A stretch of 15,612 nt of DNA from Deltaproteobacteria bacterium (lineage in GTDB: Bacteria > Bdellovibrionota_F > JAHFAK01): contig JAHFAK010000027.1 in the NCBI GenBank assembly GCA_023250585.1, forward strand, positions 4,729 through 20,340. Reading direction: 5' to 3'. Shown piece after piece: positions 1 to 7,585 of this stretch. The notes beneath the pieces were generated by a model, which was not told the DNA's origin, did no database searches, and saw only the letters and a program-made list of their open reading frames with translations. The position numbers and the translations under genes are program-made. Each line of letters starts with the position of its first letter. Within the stretch, counting starts at the first letter, position 1.

Positions 1-156
1 CCTAACAAAGACTATTTTAAATCTGTACGGAAGCTTTGGGAATTTGCAGGAATTTTACATCCAATAATGTATCCACGAGGTATATTTAAATTCAAAACAC
101 TTGAGGCAGCACAGAAACATCGAGAAGAAGTTGAATTAAAAAAAGCTTTGGAATGA
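1..156 (+). CDS. C-terminal end of a small unknown protein (5' truncated by window)
   Basis: An open frame enters from the left edge and ends at TGA 154-156, giving 51 residues with no start in view. The visible part has a Lys/Arg-rich helix-like tail (ending EVELKKALE), and a PRGIFKFKTLEAAQKHREE stretch. Short proteins with a 'PRGvyrFrsfeeA' pattern are, from memory, common next to nucleotidyltransferase-type toxin genes, but nothing here tests that and I assign no function. The frame has no internal stop and sensible codon use for this genome. It converges on the minus-strand lipoprotein gene, with only 3 bp between the two stop codons and no terminator hairpin, so the transcripts probably overlap. 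Confidence 0.6.
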   Translation, partial: PNKDYFKSVRKLWEFAGILHPIMYPRGIFKFKTLEAAQKHREEVELKKALE

Positions 157-159
157 GAA

Positions 160-1047
160 TTATTTTGTTTCTTCTTCTGGAGGATTACGAAATTCTTCTT
201 TCAATCGATAGTATTCGAGTTTGAAGCTGATTTTAAATGAAGCGGCATCAGGACCCCAACCCCAGAATCCTTCATCGCCATTGACAAGCCATACATAGCT
301 TTTCCATGGTTTTCCATTGGATTTAACCTCAGTAAATTGTAAAGCTTTTGATTTTGACTCTCCTCCGGTTTGATCAATACCAAATTCTGCGGTTTTGAAA
401 TAGATACAATCGGTGCTGAGTGGTTCTTTTTCTTTTTTATATTTTGGGAGCCAAAAATCAACGAATTGAGGATGAAGCCAGGTTTGATTGTCGAAATTTT
501 GATCACCTTGATATTCAATGCTGAGCTGAGCTTTATGGCGAAGTCCATAATCTTCACATGTGCTGTGTTGACCCACGCCTTTGGTATTATCTCCTCCATC
601 TTCATAGGCCTCTGTTCTAAAACTCCCATTTTCTAAAATCAGTGCATTGTAATCTGAAACGCATAAGCTGAGTTCTATATCAACATTGGTTTTTTCATAT
701 TTGTCTTTTTCGGCTTCGTCTACATGGAGTTCACAGGGAGTTCCAATTGGCTTTCCGGTAAGGTCATAGAGATCTTCGAGAACTTCATCAGGTATCGTTT
801 TATCTTGTTCATCTTGAAGAGTAACCGCTAAATCATAGACCTCTCCAGCGCCTGTATTGCCAGCACCTCCTCCGCCACCTCCATTATTGGGATTTGTTGG
901 ATCATTAGGATCAGTTGGATTACTCTGTTTCCCACCATTATCTGGAGCGGGAGGGGAACTACTTTCATGGCCTGACATACATGAAAGCGTAAATATACTT
1001 AAGGTAAAAACACATAAAAATAAACCGAGAAGTTTTTTAGTATTCAT
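160..1047 (-). CDS. Putative secreted lipoprotein with Gly/Pro/Asn-rich linker, unknown function
   Basis: A 295-residue protein starting at ATG 1047 (MNTKK). I prefer this start to upstream in-frame TTG 1110 or ATG 1074 because it puts a Lys-Lys pair directly before a hydrophobic segment (residues 6-22) and a lipobox-like T-L-S-C with Cys23, as in a lipoprotein signal peptide (signal peptidase II); the -3 Thr is not ideal. After Cys23 comes a low-complexity linker of about 45 residues rich in Ser, Pro, Asn, Asp and a run of six glycines (about 56-61). A mixed, soluble-looking domain of about 225 residues with several Trp, Tyr and Cys follows. The linker suggests a domain tethered away from the membrane. 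I recognise no family. It lies 141 bp downstream of ihfB on the same strand, has no Shine-Dalgarno and has a -10-like hexamer just before the ATG, so it is probably its own transcription unit. Confidence 0.7.
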   Translation of the reverse strand: MNTKKLLGLFLCVFTLSIFTLSCMSGHESSSPPAPDNGGKQSNPTDPNDPTNPNNGGGGGGAGNTGAGEVYDLAVTLQDEQDKTIPDEVLEDLYDLTGKPIGTPCELHVDEAEKDKYEKTNVDIELSLCVSDYNALILENGSFRTEAYEDGGDNTKGVGQHSTCEDYGLRHKAQLSIEYQGDQNFDNQTWLHPQFVDFWLPKYKKEKEPLSTDCIYFKTAEFGIDQTGGESKSKALQFTEVKSNGKPWKSYVWLVNGDEGFWGWGPDAASFKISFKLEYYRLKEEFRNPPEEETK

Positions 1048-1052
1048 ACACT

Positions 1053-1079
1053 TGTATAAAAGTGCAACTCTCATGCCAA
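1053..1079 (-). promoter_or_regulatory. Possible promoter giving a leaderless transcript of the lipoprotein gene
   Basis: Read on the minus strand, TTGGCA (1074-1079) and TATACA (1053-1058) are separated by 15 bp, and the -10-like hexamer ends 5 nt before the ATG at 1047. No Shine-Dalgarno lies between them. The spacer is short for sigma-70. A perfect TATAAT also occurs further upstream on the same strand (1130-1135) and is an alternative that would give a leader of about 75 nt. Confidence 0.3.
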
Positions 1080-1188
1080 TATCATAGAAGAATGAATTAA
1101 AATTTAACAATGATTTAAATAGGTTATGAATTATATTTCAAGAGACATTTAAATAATAAGCTTAAGTGAAAGATACGTTATGAAAAAA

Positions 1189-1464
1189 TTACTCAGTAAC
1201 GCGTTCTTTGAGTTCCTTACCGACTTTGAAAAATGGCAGCTTTTTGGAGGAAACATGCACCTTTTCGCCCGTTTTTGGATTTCTTCCTTGATATGGTTTG
1301 TATTGGCGAATCGTAAACGCACCAAATCCGCGGATTTCAATGCGTTCTCCTTGACTGAGAGCCTGCATCATGGCATCAAAAATAAGGTTTACCATGCCTT
1401 CAGTAAGCTTTTTGGTAGAACCAGTTTTTTCGGTCAGCATTTCAATGAGTTCTGATTTTGTCAT
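1189..1464 (-). CDS. ihfB: HU/IHF-family DNA-bending protein, IHF-beta-like
   Basis: A 91-residue protein, the normal length of the family. It begins MTKSELIEML, carries GERIEIRGFGAF (about 39-50) and then the DNA-binding beta-arm with GRNPKTGEKVHV (about 60-71), including the conserved Pro63 that intercalates into DNA in this family, and ends in a PFFKVGKELKERV helix. The N-terminal MTKSELIE, the RGFGAF strand and the GRNPKTG arm resemble the beta subunit of integration host factor more than generic HU, so I use ihfB, though an HU-type homodimer cannot be excluded. It would bend DNA at promoters, origins and recombination sites; IHF proper needs an alpha partner, not present here. It starts at ATG 1464 behind GAGGAG at 7 nt spacing. 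The 36-bp gap from the upstream slt gene allows co-transcription, but a TATAAT hexamer in that gap suggests its own promoter too. Confidence 0.93.
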   Translation of the reverse strand: MTKSELIEMLTEKTGSTKKLTEGMVNLIFDAMMQALSQGERIEIRGFGAFTIRQYKPYQGRNPKTGEKVHVSSKKLPFFKVGKELKERVTE

Positions 1465-1471
1465 AGTTAAA

Positions 1472-1492
1472 CTCCTCTTTTCCCTAATTATA
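1472..1492 (-). promoter_or_regulatory. ihfB -10 box and Shine-Dalgarno
   Basis: On the minus strand a perfect TATAAT occupies 1487-1492 and GAGGAG occupies 1472-1477, 7 nt before the ihfB ATG. A start site 6-7 nt after the -10 box would give a leader of about 16 nt that just contains the ribosome binding site. There is only an A-rich, non-consensus -35 region, which overlaps the last codons of slt. Confidence 0.45.
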
Positions 1493-1500
1493 TCTATATA

Positions 1501-3693
1501 TTACCTTATTTTTTTATCTAAATCAAGCTTAATATTTTTATTTTCATAGAGGAGTTCATAGATGGTAATATTTTGAAAAATACGTTTTACGTATTCTCGA
1601 GTTTCTTTAAATGGAATGACCTCTACAAAAACTTCAGAATCGCTAAAGTTTTTCATTGTTCCAAGCCATACACTAACGATTTCTTTACCTGCATTATAGG
1701 CAGCAATTGTATGAACGGGATTATTACCAAAAGAATCCGAGAGAGTAGATAAAAAATAACTTCCTAATTCAATATTGATTTCAGGATTTAAAAGATCTTC
1801 GGGAGCTTTAAATTGTTTTTTTCCTAAATTCTCAGCAAGTTTTACTGCAGTTGGAGGAATGAGTTGCATAAGGCCAAACGCATCTGCGGGTGAAACGGCT
1901 TCTTTACGTAAGATAGTTTCCTGTCTCGCTATTGAAAGTGGAAGATAGGGATTTATTTTTACTTTGTTTGCGTAGGTGGTGAATGTGTCAAAATATGCTT
2001 GTGGCCATTTTATGTATACATGATTATCAGGCAATTTTTCATTAGGAATTTTTACTAAGGTCAATGCTGCATTATAGTGATCATCAGCAAAATGATAGAG
2101 CACTGCTAGATAGTATAACAATTCCAGACTATTTATTTTATTTATATCAATTGCCGAGAGCTCCTGTTGCGCATATGAAAGAAGTCCCAATTTTAAAAGA
2201 TGTTCTGCCGTCTCAAGATATTTTGTAGTCTTCTGGGACAACGATTCAAGTCTTACCGCATACACGCCGTTAAAATTATTATCTCTTTTTTTCCATTCCG
2301 TCGGAACAAAATTACGTGATAAGAGTCCATAGTAATTGAGAGGATAATGAGCAATAATTTCTTGAAAAAGCTTTTGTGCCTCCACGCTATTTAATCTATT
2401 ATGAGCTCGCGCTTTCCAATACAGAGCAGGAATTAAATATTCTTCATCATTACTTTTACTAATTTCTTCAAAATAACTTTCCGCTTCTTTATATTTCATT
2501 TGAATAAAGGCAATAATGCCGAGTCGGAATTGTGCAGCTCGCAAAAGTGAGGAATGGTGAAATTTCTCAGTTACGAGACGAAAGAAAAATTGTGCTTGTT
2601 CGAGATTGTATTGTTCCAAATGCGCTCGACCCAACATAAACACAAGCTCATCGGAGAGATCATGAAAATCATTATAGGCTTTGGAGAGAAGCTCAAGAGC
2701 ATCATTGTATTGTCCAAGCTTGAGTTCTACGACGGCAAAGCGTTCAAGTCCTTGAGCATCAGGAACTTCGCTTTTAAGTTGTGAATACGTGCTTATTTGC
2801 TTTTCATTATTTCCCATGCGTTTGTAACAATCGGCAATTTCTTTGAGGGCATTATTTCTTTTCATAGTGTCCGTCATGCCATTTAGATATTCTTCATAGA
2901 GATAAATTGCATCACTGTATTTGAGAGATTTTTTGTAGAGTGTCGCCAGCTCGAAGATTTCTTCTTTTTTTAATTCTTTATTGTGATAGTCGCATGCTTT
3001 TTTCAACTGAGGGAATTCTTTTGAGAGTTTATCTATATCTAATTTTGGGCATAGAAAATTAATCTTTTTTCCCACAGTATTTTCTCGGAGATAGGTGCTT
3101 ATGAGTAGGTACTCGAATTCTCGTTTATCAGCATATGTCAGATTTTCTGAATTCATTTTATCAAGATGCATTCTGACTTTTGAATAATTTTTTTCACGGT
3201 TATATATGCCTGCTAATTCTAGATTAACCTCATTTTGTAAAGGACTCTGTGGAAAAAAGGTTGCAATATTTTCAAACATATTTTTAATAACGTCGCTTTT
3301 TTGATCTTTGAGTTGCAGTGTCTTTGCATAGAAAAAAGTTGCGTATTCCCGTAGAACAGTGTCCTTATCTTTAAGTTCACTAAAAAATGCATTCGATTGA
3401 TCTATATCCATTTCATAACGATACTGAAGATACGCGATTTGAAATTTTAAATCATAGATTTTTTTATCGTCAGTTTCTTTCGCTAATGCTTTGATCAATG
3501 TTTTGATCATCTTTGAAGCTTCATCTTTTCCTACGCTGTCGAGGTTAATGATGGAAGTAAAATCACGTATTTCGTAGATTTCACTTGTTACTATTTTTGG
3601 AGTAACGGGTTTAAAAATAAGTAGTCCGGGTGGCATTCGTTTTGGGGCGCAAGAAACAATAAAAATAACTATAACGAATATTGATCTTTTCAT
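1501..3693 (-). CDS. slt: Slt-type (family 1) TPR lytic murein transglycosylase, lipoprotein
   Basis: A 730-residue protein. ATG 3693 (MKRSIF) is chosen over in-frame TTG 3711 because it gives a compact signal peptide, hydrophobic residues 4-14 and Cys15 in I-V-S-C, i.e. a probable lipoprotein. A long helical solenoid of TPR-like repeats (about 40-560) follows, including ALYWKARA and HYPLNYYGLLSR, typical of the Slt70 U/L domains. The C-terminal catalytic domain holds SIARQET with the presumed catalytic Glu592, then AFGLMQL (606-612) and AAYNAG (664-669), the standard transglycosylase motifs. It cleaves MurNAc-GlcNAc bonds of peptidoglycan, forming 1,6-anhydro-MurNAc ends, in the periplasm. 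It is longer than E. coli Slt70 because of the extended TPR part, and membrane-anchored. Its products could feed the amgK/murU pair in this window, though those lie in a separate unit on the other strand. Confidence 0.92.
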   Translation of the reverse strand: MKRSIFVIVIFIVSCAPKRMPPGLLIFKPVTPKIVTSEIYEIRDFTSIINLDSVGKDEASKMIKTLIKALAKETDDKKIYDLKFQIAYLQYRYEMDIDQSNAFFSELKDKDTVLREYATFFYAKTLQLKDQKSDVIKNMFENIATFFPQSPLQNEVNLELAGIYNREKNYSKVRMHLDKMNSENLTYADKREFEYLLISTYLRENTVGKKINFLCPKLDIDKLSKEFPQLKKACDYHNKELKKEEIFELATLYKKSLKYSDAIYLYEEYLNGMTDTMKRNNALKEIADCYKRMGNNEKQISTYSQLKSEVPDAQGLERFAVVELKLGQYNDALELLSKAYNDFHDLSDELVFMLGRAHLEQYNLEQAQFFFRLVTEKFHHSSLLRAAQFRLGIIAFIQMKYKEAESYFEEISKSNDEEYLIPALYWKARAHNRLNSVEAQKLFQEIIAHYPLNYYGLLSRNFVPTEWKKRDNNFNGVYAVRLESLSQKTTKYLETAEHLLKLGLLSYAQQELSAIDINKINSLELLYYLAVLYHFADDHYNAALTLVKIPNEKLPDNHVYIKWPQAYFDTFTTYANKVKINPYLPLSIARQETILRKEAVSPADAFGLMQLIPPTAVKLAENLGKKQFKAPEDLLNPEINIELGSYFLSTLSDSFGNNPVHTIAAYNAGKEIVSVWLGTMKNFSDSEVFVEVIPFKETREYVKRIFQNITIYELLYENKNIKLDLDKKIR

Positions 3694-3701
3694 GATTGAA
3701 A

Positions 3702-3710
3702 AGTATACCA
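3702..3710 (-). promoter_or_regulatory. Extended -10 promoter for slt, possibly leaderless
   Basis: The minus strand reads TGGTATACT, an extended -10 (TGn plus TATACT), ending 8 nt before the slt ATG. The -35 region at 17 bp spacing (TAGATT) is weak, as is common with extended -10 promoters. The 8 nt between hold no Shine-Dalgarno, so the mRNA would begin at or within one or two bases of the start codon. Confidence 0.4.
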
Positions 3711-3744
3711 AAAAACAAACCGATAATCTATAAGGAACATACTT

Positions 3745-3867
3745 ATACTAAGTTGCATTCAAACGCTAACTGCGTTGGCTTCGTCGTCGGCTCCTCAACG
3801 TACTATTACGTACGTTTGCGTCGCCTTCTCCTTGCCGACGTTTATCATTTTGAATGCAACTTAGTAT
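3745..3867. repeat. Palindromic intergenic element with 19-bp perfect inverted ends (MITE/REP-like)
   Basis: Bases 3745-3763 (ATACTAAGTTGCATTCAAA) are the exact reverse complement of 3849-3867. Inside are further nested palindromes: CGTCGGC 3785-3791 with GCCGACG 3834-3840, and AACGTAC 3797-3803 with GTACGTT 3810-3816 around a 6-nt loop. The whole ~123-bp unit could fold as a branched cruciform or RNA. Its CG-rich interior contrasts with the AT-rich flanks. It sits between the divergent slt and ftsK genes, so it is not a terminator for either. Only one copy is in the window, so mobility is inferred from its form. The short plus-strand frame across it is not taken as a gene. Confidence 0.75.
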
Positions 3868-3939
3868 TACTTCCCTTTATTAACTGACTCGTTACATTTA
3901 CTATTTGAATTTTGGTTATTTATTGAGTAATTTATATTG

Positions 3940-3947
3940 AGAGGTGA
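3940..3947 (+). promoter_or_regulatory. Shine-Dalgarno that decides the ftsK start
   Basis: AGAGGTGA contains GAGGTGA, complementary to seven bases of the usual 16S rRNA 3' tail (TCACCTC), and ends 8 nt before GTG 3956. The longer in-frame start GTG 3944 lies inside this sequence and so is unlikely to be used. Confidence 0.7.
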
Positions 3948-3955
3948 TAAAAAAC

Positions 3956-6229
3956 GTGTCTGTTCGAAATTATATTACAACATTTATGAAAGGAACAGTT
4001 AAAGAAGTATTTGGCCTTATTGTTCTTTTTATTACGCTCTTTTTAAGTGTAAGCCTTATAACATACTCTGCCAAAGATCCCACGGTGTTTACGGTTTTCT
4101 CGAGCAATTATGAAACGATTAAAAATTCCGGTGGCGTTGTTGGAGCTATGATTGCTCATGTATTTTTGTCTCTCTTTGGGATTAATTCCTATGTTCTTAT
4201 TATTTTTACTTTTATTCTTTCTCTCATGAGTCTTTTTTCTCCATTAATTACAAAAAAAGTTGTAAGAACGATAGGATTTCTTCTTTTATTGATTTTTGTT
4301 TCGGTATTATTTGATTTATTATTCAAAACGGTAACAATTCAAGGCTCGTCAATTGCTGCAGGCGGAGTGATTGGTGCCTATAGCGCCAAAGGCCTCGTTA
4401 CACTTTTTAGTAAACTAGGCGCTTATATTATATCCATCATGTTTTTTTGTGTTGGTTTTCTTCTCTTCACTCAAATTTCACTGGTTAAAATTTTAGAACT
4501 GCTTCGCATAGTTTTTCGAAAAGCTGGAGTGCTGTTTTATGAACATGTTCTTTTGGAATTGTATGAATACGGTTCTACTCAATTTAAAAACTACAAGCTC
4601 AAACGAAAAATAGTAGAAAAAATTGATGAAAAGGAAAGTGGGCCTAAAATTTCAATGGGTAAAGAAGAAGTTAAAGAAAAAAAGAAAAGAGTGCAAGAAC
4701 CAGTAAAAGAAGAACGCAAAGAAGTAACCAAAGTTGGGCCTCTGCTCAATGGACAGAAATATATATTTCCTAAATTAGAATTTTTGGATGATCCACCCAA
4801 AGATAGAGAACGTATTTCAGAAGCATTGCTCTATGAGAATGCAAAAATTCTTGAAAATAAGTTACGCGATTTTGGAATTTTGGGTAAAGTCGTTGATGTA
4901 AAACCAGGTCCACTCGTAACGATGTATGAATTTGAGCCTGAGGCTGGCATTAAAGTTAAAGGAATTCTTGCACTCGAAGATGATCTTGCCATGGCTCTGA
5001 AAGCAATGAGTATTCGTATTATTGCGCCTATTCCTGGAAAAGCGGTTGTTGGTATTGAAGTTTCTAATCAAGTCAGAGAGCTCGTCTATTTAAAAGAAGT
5101 TATTTCGCAAGACGTATTAGGATCTCAATCATTCACACTTCCTCTTGCATTTGGAAAAGATATTGCCGGTGAAGTTGTTGTTGAAGACCTCAAAAAAATG
5201 CCTCATCTTCTTGTTGCGGGAGCAACAGGAACCGGCAAAAGTGTTTTTTTAAATTCTATTATTTCAGGTTTACTCTATAAAGTTCATCCCGATCACGTGA
5301 AGTTCTTAATGATTGATCCAAAAATTCTTGAGTTATCCAATTACGATGGAATTCCTCATTTATTACTTCCGGTGGTAACAAACCCAAAAAAAGCGTCGCT
5401 CGCGCTTATGTGGGCAATTCGAGAGATGGAAAATCGGTATAAACTTATTGCGGAATTAGGAGTGCGTAACCTTGAGACATATAATGAACGTGTAGAAAAA
5501 CTCAAAGAAGAAAAGGCAAAAAGTATTTCTGCTACACATGCATCACCGGAAAGTGAAGGACAAGATGGCCTTTCGAAGCCTCTTGAACGATTACCGTATA
5601 TCGTAATTATTATAGATGAATTTGCTGATCTGATTATGGTTGCTTCAAAACAAGTTGAAGATTACATAACACGACTTGCTCAAATGGCGCGAGCCGCGGG
5701 AATTCATTTAATCATTACCACGCAACGCCCATCAACCGATGTTATTACTGGATTGATAAAAGCAAATTTCCCTGCGCGATTATCTTTTAAAGTTACATCA
5801 AAATACGATTCACGAACAATTATCGATACGGTTGGCGCGGAACATCTTCTTGATCGCGGCGACATGCTTTACCTCGTTCCGGGTACGAGCAAAATGAAAC
5901 GAATTCATGCGCCCATGACAACAGATCGTGAAGTCAATCGCCTTGTCGCGTTTTTACGTACTCAAGGTATGCCTAAATATTCGATGGATATTTTGAAACC
6001 TCAGGAAGAAACACAAGATAAAGATCCGGAAGATACGGATGAAGTATATGATCAAGCGGTGCAGATTGTATCTGACATTGGAAAGGCTTCGGTGTCACTT
6101 TTACAGAGGCGACTGCGCATTGGATATAACCGGGCTGCACGGATTATTGAAAAGATGGAAGAAGAGGGTATTGTTGGCCCTACCGATGGAATTAAACCCC
6201 GCGATGTTTTGATTAATCGTCAATTGTGA
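3956..6229 (+). CDS. ftsK: DNA translocase FtsK/SpoIIIE
   Basis: A 757-residue protein from GTG 3956. The N-terminal part (about 15-190) has four to five hydrophobic membrane segments anchoring it at the division septum. A short, highly charged Lys/Glu-rich linker (about 210-260) replaces the very long linker of E. coli FtsK. The motor has Walker A GATGTGKS (422-429) and Walker B VIIIDEFADL (about 550-559). The C-terminal gamma domain (about 695-756) contains the winged-helix stretch SVSLLQRRLRIGYNRAARI that reads polar KOPS-type sequences and activates XerCD in known FtsK proteins. The hexameric motor pumps chromosome ends through the closing septum. It is divergent from slt across the palindromic element, with no partner gene immediately downstream on an obvious operon. 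Family assignment is secure. Confidence 0.97.
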   Translation: MSVRNYITTFMKGTVKEVFGLIVLFITLFLSVSLITYSAKDPTVFTVFSSNYETIKNSGGVVGAMIAHVFLSLFGINSYVLIIFTFILSLMSLFSPLITKKVVRTIGFLLLLIFVSVLFDLLFKTVTIQGSSIAAGGVIGAYSAKGLVTLFSKLGAYIISIMFFCVGFLLFTQISLVKILELLRIVFRKAGVLFYEHVLLELYEYGSTQFKNYKLKRKIVEKIDEKESGPKISMGKEEVKEKKKRVQEPVKEERKEVTKVGPLLNGQKYIFPKLEFLDDPPKDRERISEALLYENAKILENKLRDFGILGKVVDVKPGPLVTMYEFEPEAGIKVKGILALEDDLAMALKAMSIRIIAPIPGKAVVGIEVSNQVRELVYLKEVISQDVLGSQSFTLPLAFGKDIAGEVVVEDLKKMPHLLVAGATGTGKSVFLNSIISGLLYKVHPDHVKFLMIDPKILELSNYDGIPHLLLPVVTNPKKASLALMWAIREMENRYKLIAELGVRNLETYNERVEKLKEEKAKSISATHASPESEGQDGLSKPLERLPYIVIIIDEFADLIMVASKQVEDYITRLAQMARAAGIHLIITTQRPSTDVITGLIKANFPARLSFKVTSKYDSRTIIDTVGAEHLLDRGDMLYLVPGTSKMKRIHAPMTTDREVNRLVAFLRTQGMPKYSMDILKPQEETQDKDPEDTDEVYDQAVQIVSDIGKASVSLLQRRLRIGYNRAARIIEKMEEEGIVGPTDGIKPRDVLINRQL

Positions 6230-6279
6230 TTATTGCTCACTTTCGGATCGTATTCCTATTATTATATAAAAAAATAGTA

Positions 6280-6308
6280 TTGCATTCCTATTCAGAATCA
6301 GCTACAAT
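6280..6308 (+). promoter_or_regulatory. Sigma-70-type promoter of the ATPase gene, leaderless arrangement
   Basis: TTGCAT (6280-6285), a 17-bp spacer, then TACAAT (6303-6308). The ATG at 6317 follows after 8 nt with no Shine-Dalgarno, so transcription would begin at or 1-2 nt before the start codon. Confidence 0.5.
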
Positions 6309-6316
6309 TTTCTTAT

Positions 6317-7552
6317 ATGCTGGAAGATATATTTTTATTAAGTCAAAATTTTATTCGCCTTAACAATCGGGCATATAAGAGGTATATCTTACACAAAGAG
6401 ATTTTTAAAAATCGATTTTCAATTCTTGTAGGGCAACGAGGTGTTGGAAAAACCACATCAATCATTCAGTATTTAGTTTCTAAGTATAAGGATTTTTTCA
6501 GTAAAAAGATACTCTATGTTCCTTCAGATCATTTTAAGATAGGTACAACTGCTCTCTATGAAATTGCTGAAAATTTTTTTAATCTAGGCGGAGAGATTAT
6601 TTGTTTTGATGAAATTCATAAATACAAAGATTGGTCTCGGGAGCTTAAAAGTATATATGATACCTTCCCAAAGTTAAAGATGATTGCTTCAGGAAGTTCT
6701 GTTTTAGAAATAGCAAAGGGGACTCATGATCTTGCCAGAAGAGCTATTATTTATAATTTAGAAGGATTATCTTTTAGAGAATTTATTGAATTACGATATA
6801 AGCAGAGCCTTGATGTACTTTCGATGCAACAAATTATTTCAGATCATGAAGCAACTTCCGAAAAAATCGTAATTCTACTTGAGAAAGAAATACAGAATAA
6901 AGTATTAGTTCTCTTTAAAGAATATTTACAGATTGGTTATTATCCTTATTTTTTAGAATATGATGATCCAAAGCTTTATTATTTAACACTCGAACAAAAT
7001 ATACATACGACATTAGAGAGTGATTTGCCGGCCATTTACCCTGCAATTACTGGCGCAAGTATTAATAAAATTAAAAGACTTTTATCTATTATTGCTTCTT
7101 CAGTTCCTTTTACTCCTGATCTAAAGACATTAAAAGAACTTTTGGATATAGGAGATGAAAGAACGCTTAAGATCTATCTAAAATATCTCGAAGATGCAGG
7201 CCTTATACGAACGTTATTGAGTAGCAGAAAGGGATTAAGAAAGCTCGAGAAGCCGGAAAAAATATATTTGAATAATACAAATCAAATCTATGCCCTGGAA
7301 AACAATGATATACAAAATGTTGGAAACATCCGAGAAACCTTTTTTCTCAATAGTGTTTCAGCGAAATATCCTGTTTCTTATACCTCTACGAGTGATTTCT
7401 TAGTCGATGCTTCACTTACCTTTGAAATAGGAGGAAAGAATAAAGATTTTTCACAAATAAAAAATATCAAGCACTCTTTTATTGCGGTTGATGATATTGA
7501 GAGAGGTTCTGGAAGAAAAATTCCTCTTTGGCTTTTTGGTTTTTTATATTAG
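6317..7552 (+). CDS. AAA-family ATP-binding protein, AAA_14/DUF4143 type
   Basis: A 411-residue cytoplasmic protein. Walker A GQRGVGKTT is at 39-47, Walker B IICFDEIHK at 94-102, and an SGSS sensor-like stretch at 125-128. A winged-helix-like segment (about 270-300, ending in LEDAGLIRTL) and a C-terminal nuclease-like-fold region (about 315-375, IYLNN...GNIRETFF...FEIGGKNKD) match the common two-part AAA_14 plus DUF4143 architecture. No biochemical role is established for these widespread proteins, which often look horizontally acquired. Nothing nearby indicates a toxin, restriction or mobile partner. It stands alone between ftsK (87 bp) and the amgK-like gene (33 bp) with its own probable promoter and no Shine-Dalgarno. 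Codon use resembles the neighbours. Confidence 0.85.
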   Translation: MLEDIFLLSQNFIRLNNRAYKRYILHKEIFKNRFSILVGQRGVGKTTSIIQYLVSKYKDFFSKKILYVPSDHFKIGTTALYEIAENFFNLGGEIICFDEIHKYKDWSRELKSIYDTFPKLKMIASGSSVLEIAKGTHDLARRAIIYNLEGLSFREFIELRYKQSLDVLSMQQIISDHEATSEKIVILLEKEIQNKVLVLFKEYLQIGYYPYFLEYDDPKLYYLTLEQNIHTTLESDLPAIYPAITGASINKIKRLLSIIASSVPFTPDLKTLKELLDIGDERTLKIYLKYLEDAGLIRTLLSSRKGLRKLEKPEKIYLNNTNQIYALENNDIQNVGNIRETFFLNSVSAKYPVSYTSTSDFLVDASLTFEIGGKNKDFSQIKNIKHSFIAVDDIERGSGRKIPLWLFGFLY

Positions 7553-7570
7553 AAAGATATAGTCTCACTA

Positions 7571-7579
7571 TGCTATAAA
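7571..7579 (+). promoter_or_regulatory. Extended -10 promoter before the amgK-like gene, leaderless arrangement
   Basis: TGCTATAAA is an extended -10 (TGn plus TATAAA) and the ATG at 7586 comes 6 nt later. There is no Shine-Dalgarno and no good -35 at 17-19 bp. The usual start-site distance places +1 on or next to the A of the ATG. Confidence 0.4.
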
Positions 7580-7585
7580 GTTATT

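Noticed and set aside
3696-3887. 63-codon plus-strand open frame across the slt-ftsK spacer
   Set aside because: It runs through the palindromic element, starts over the slt promoter, has no ribosome binding site and its composition follows the repeat. The palindrome explains it better.
3944-3955. Longer ftsK start at GTG 3944
   Set aside because: This GTG is part of the Shine-Dalgarno sequence itself. GTG 3956 has the proper 8-nt spacing.
4591-5071. Two antisense open frames in ftsK (4591-4800 and 4862-5071)
   Set aside because: Both lie within the charged linker and motor coding sequence of a certain gene, with no start signal or recognisable product.
6230-6316. Possible intrinsic terminator after ftsK
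   Set aside because: There is an A-rich run but no GC stem followed by a T tract. The segment is better explained by the promoter of the next gene.
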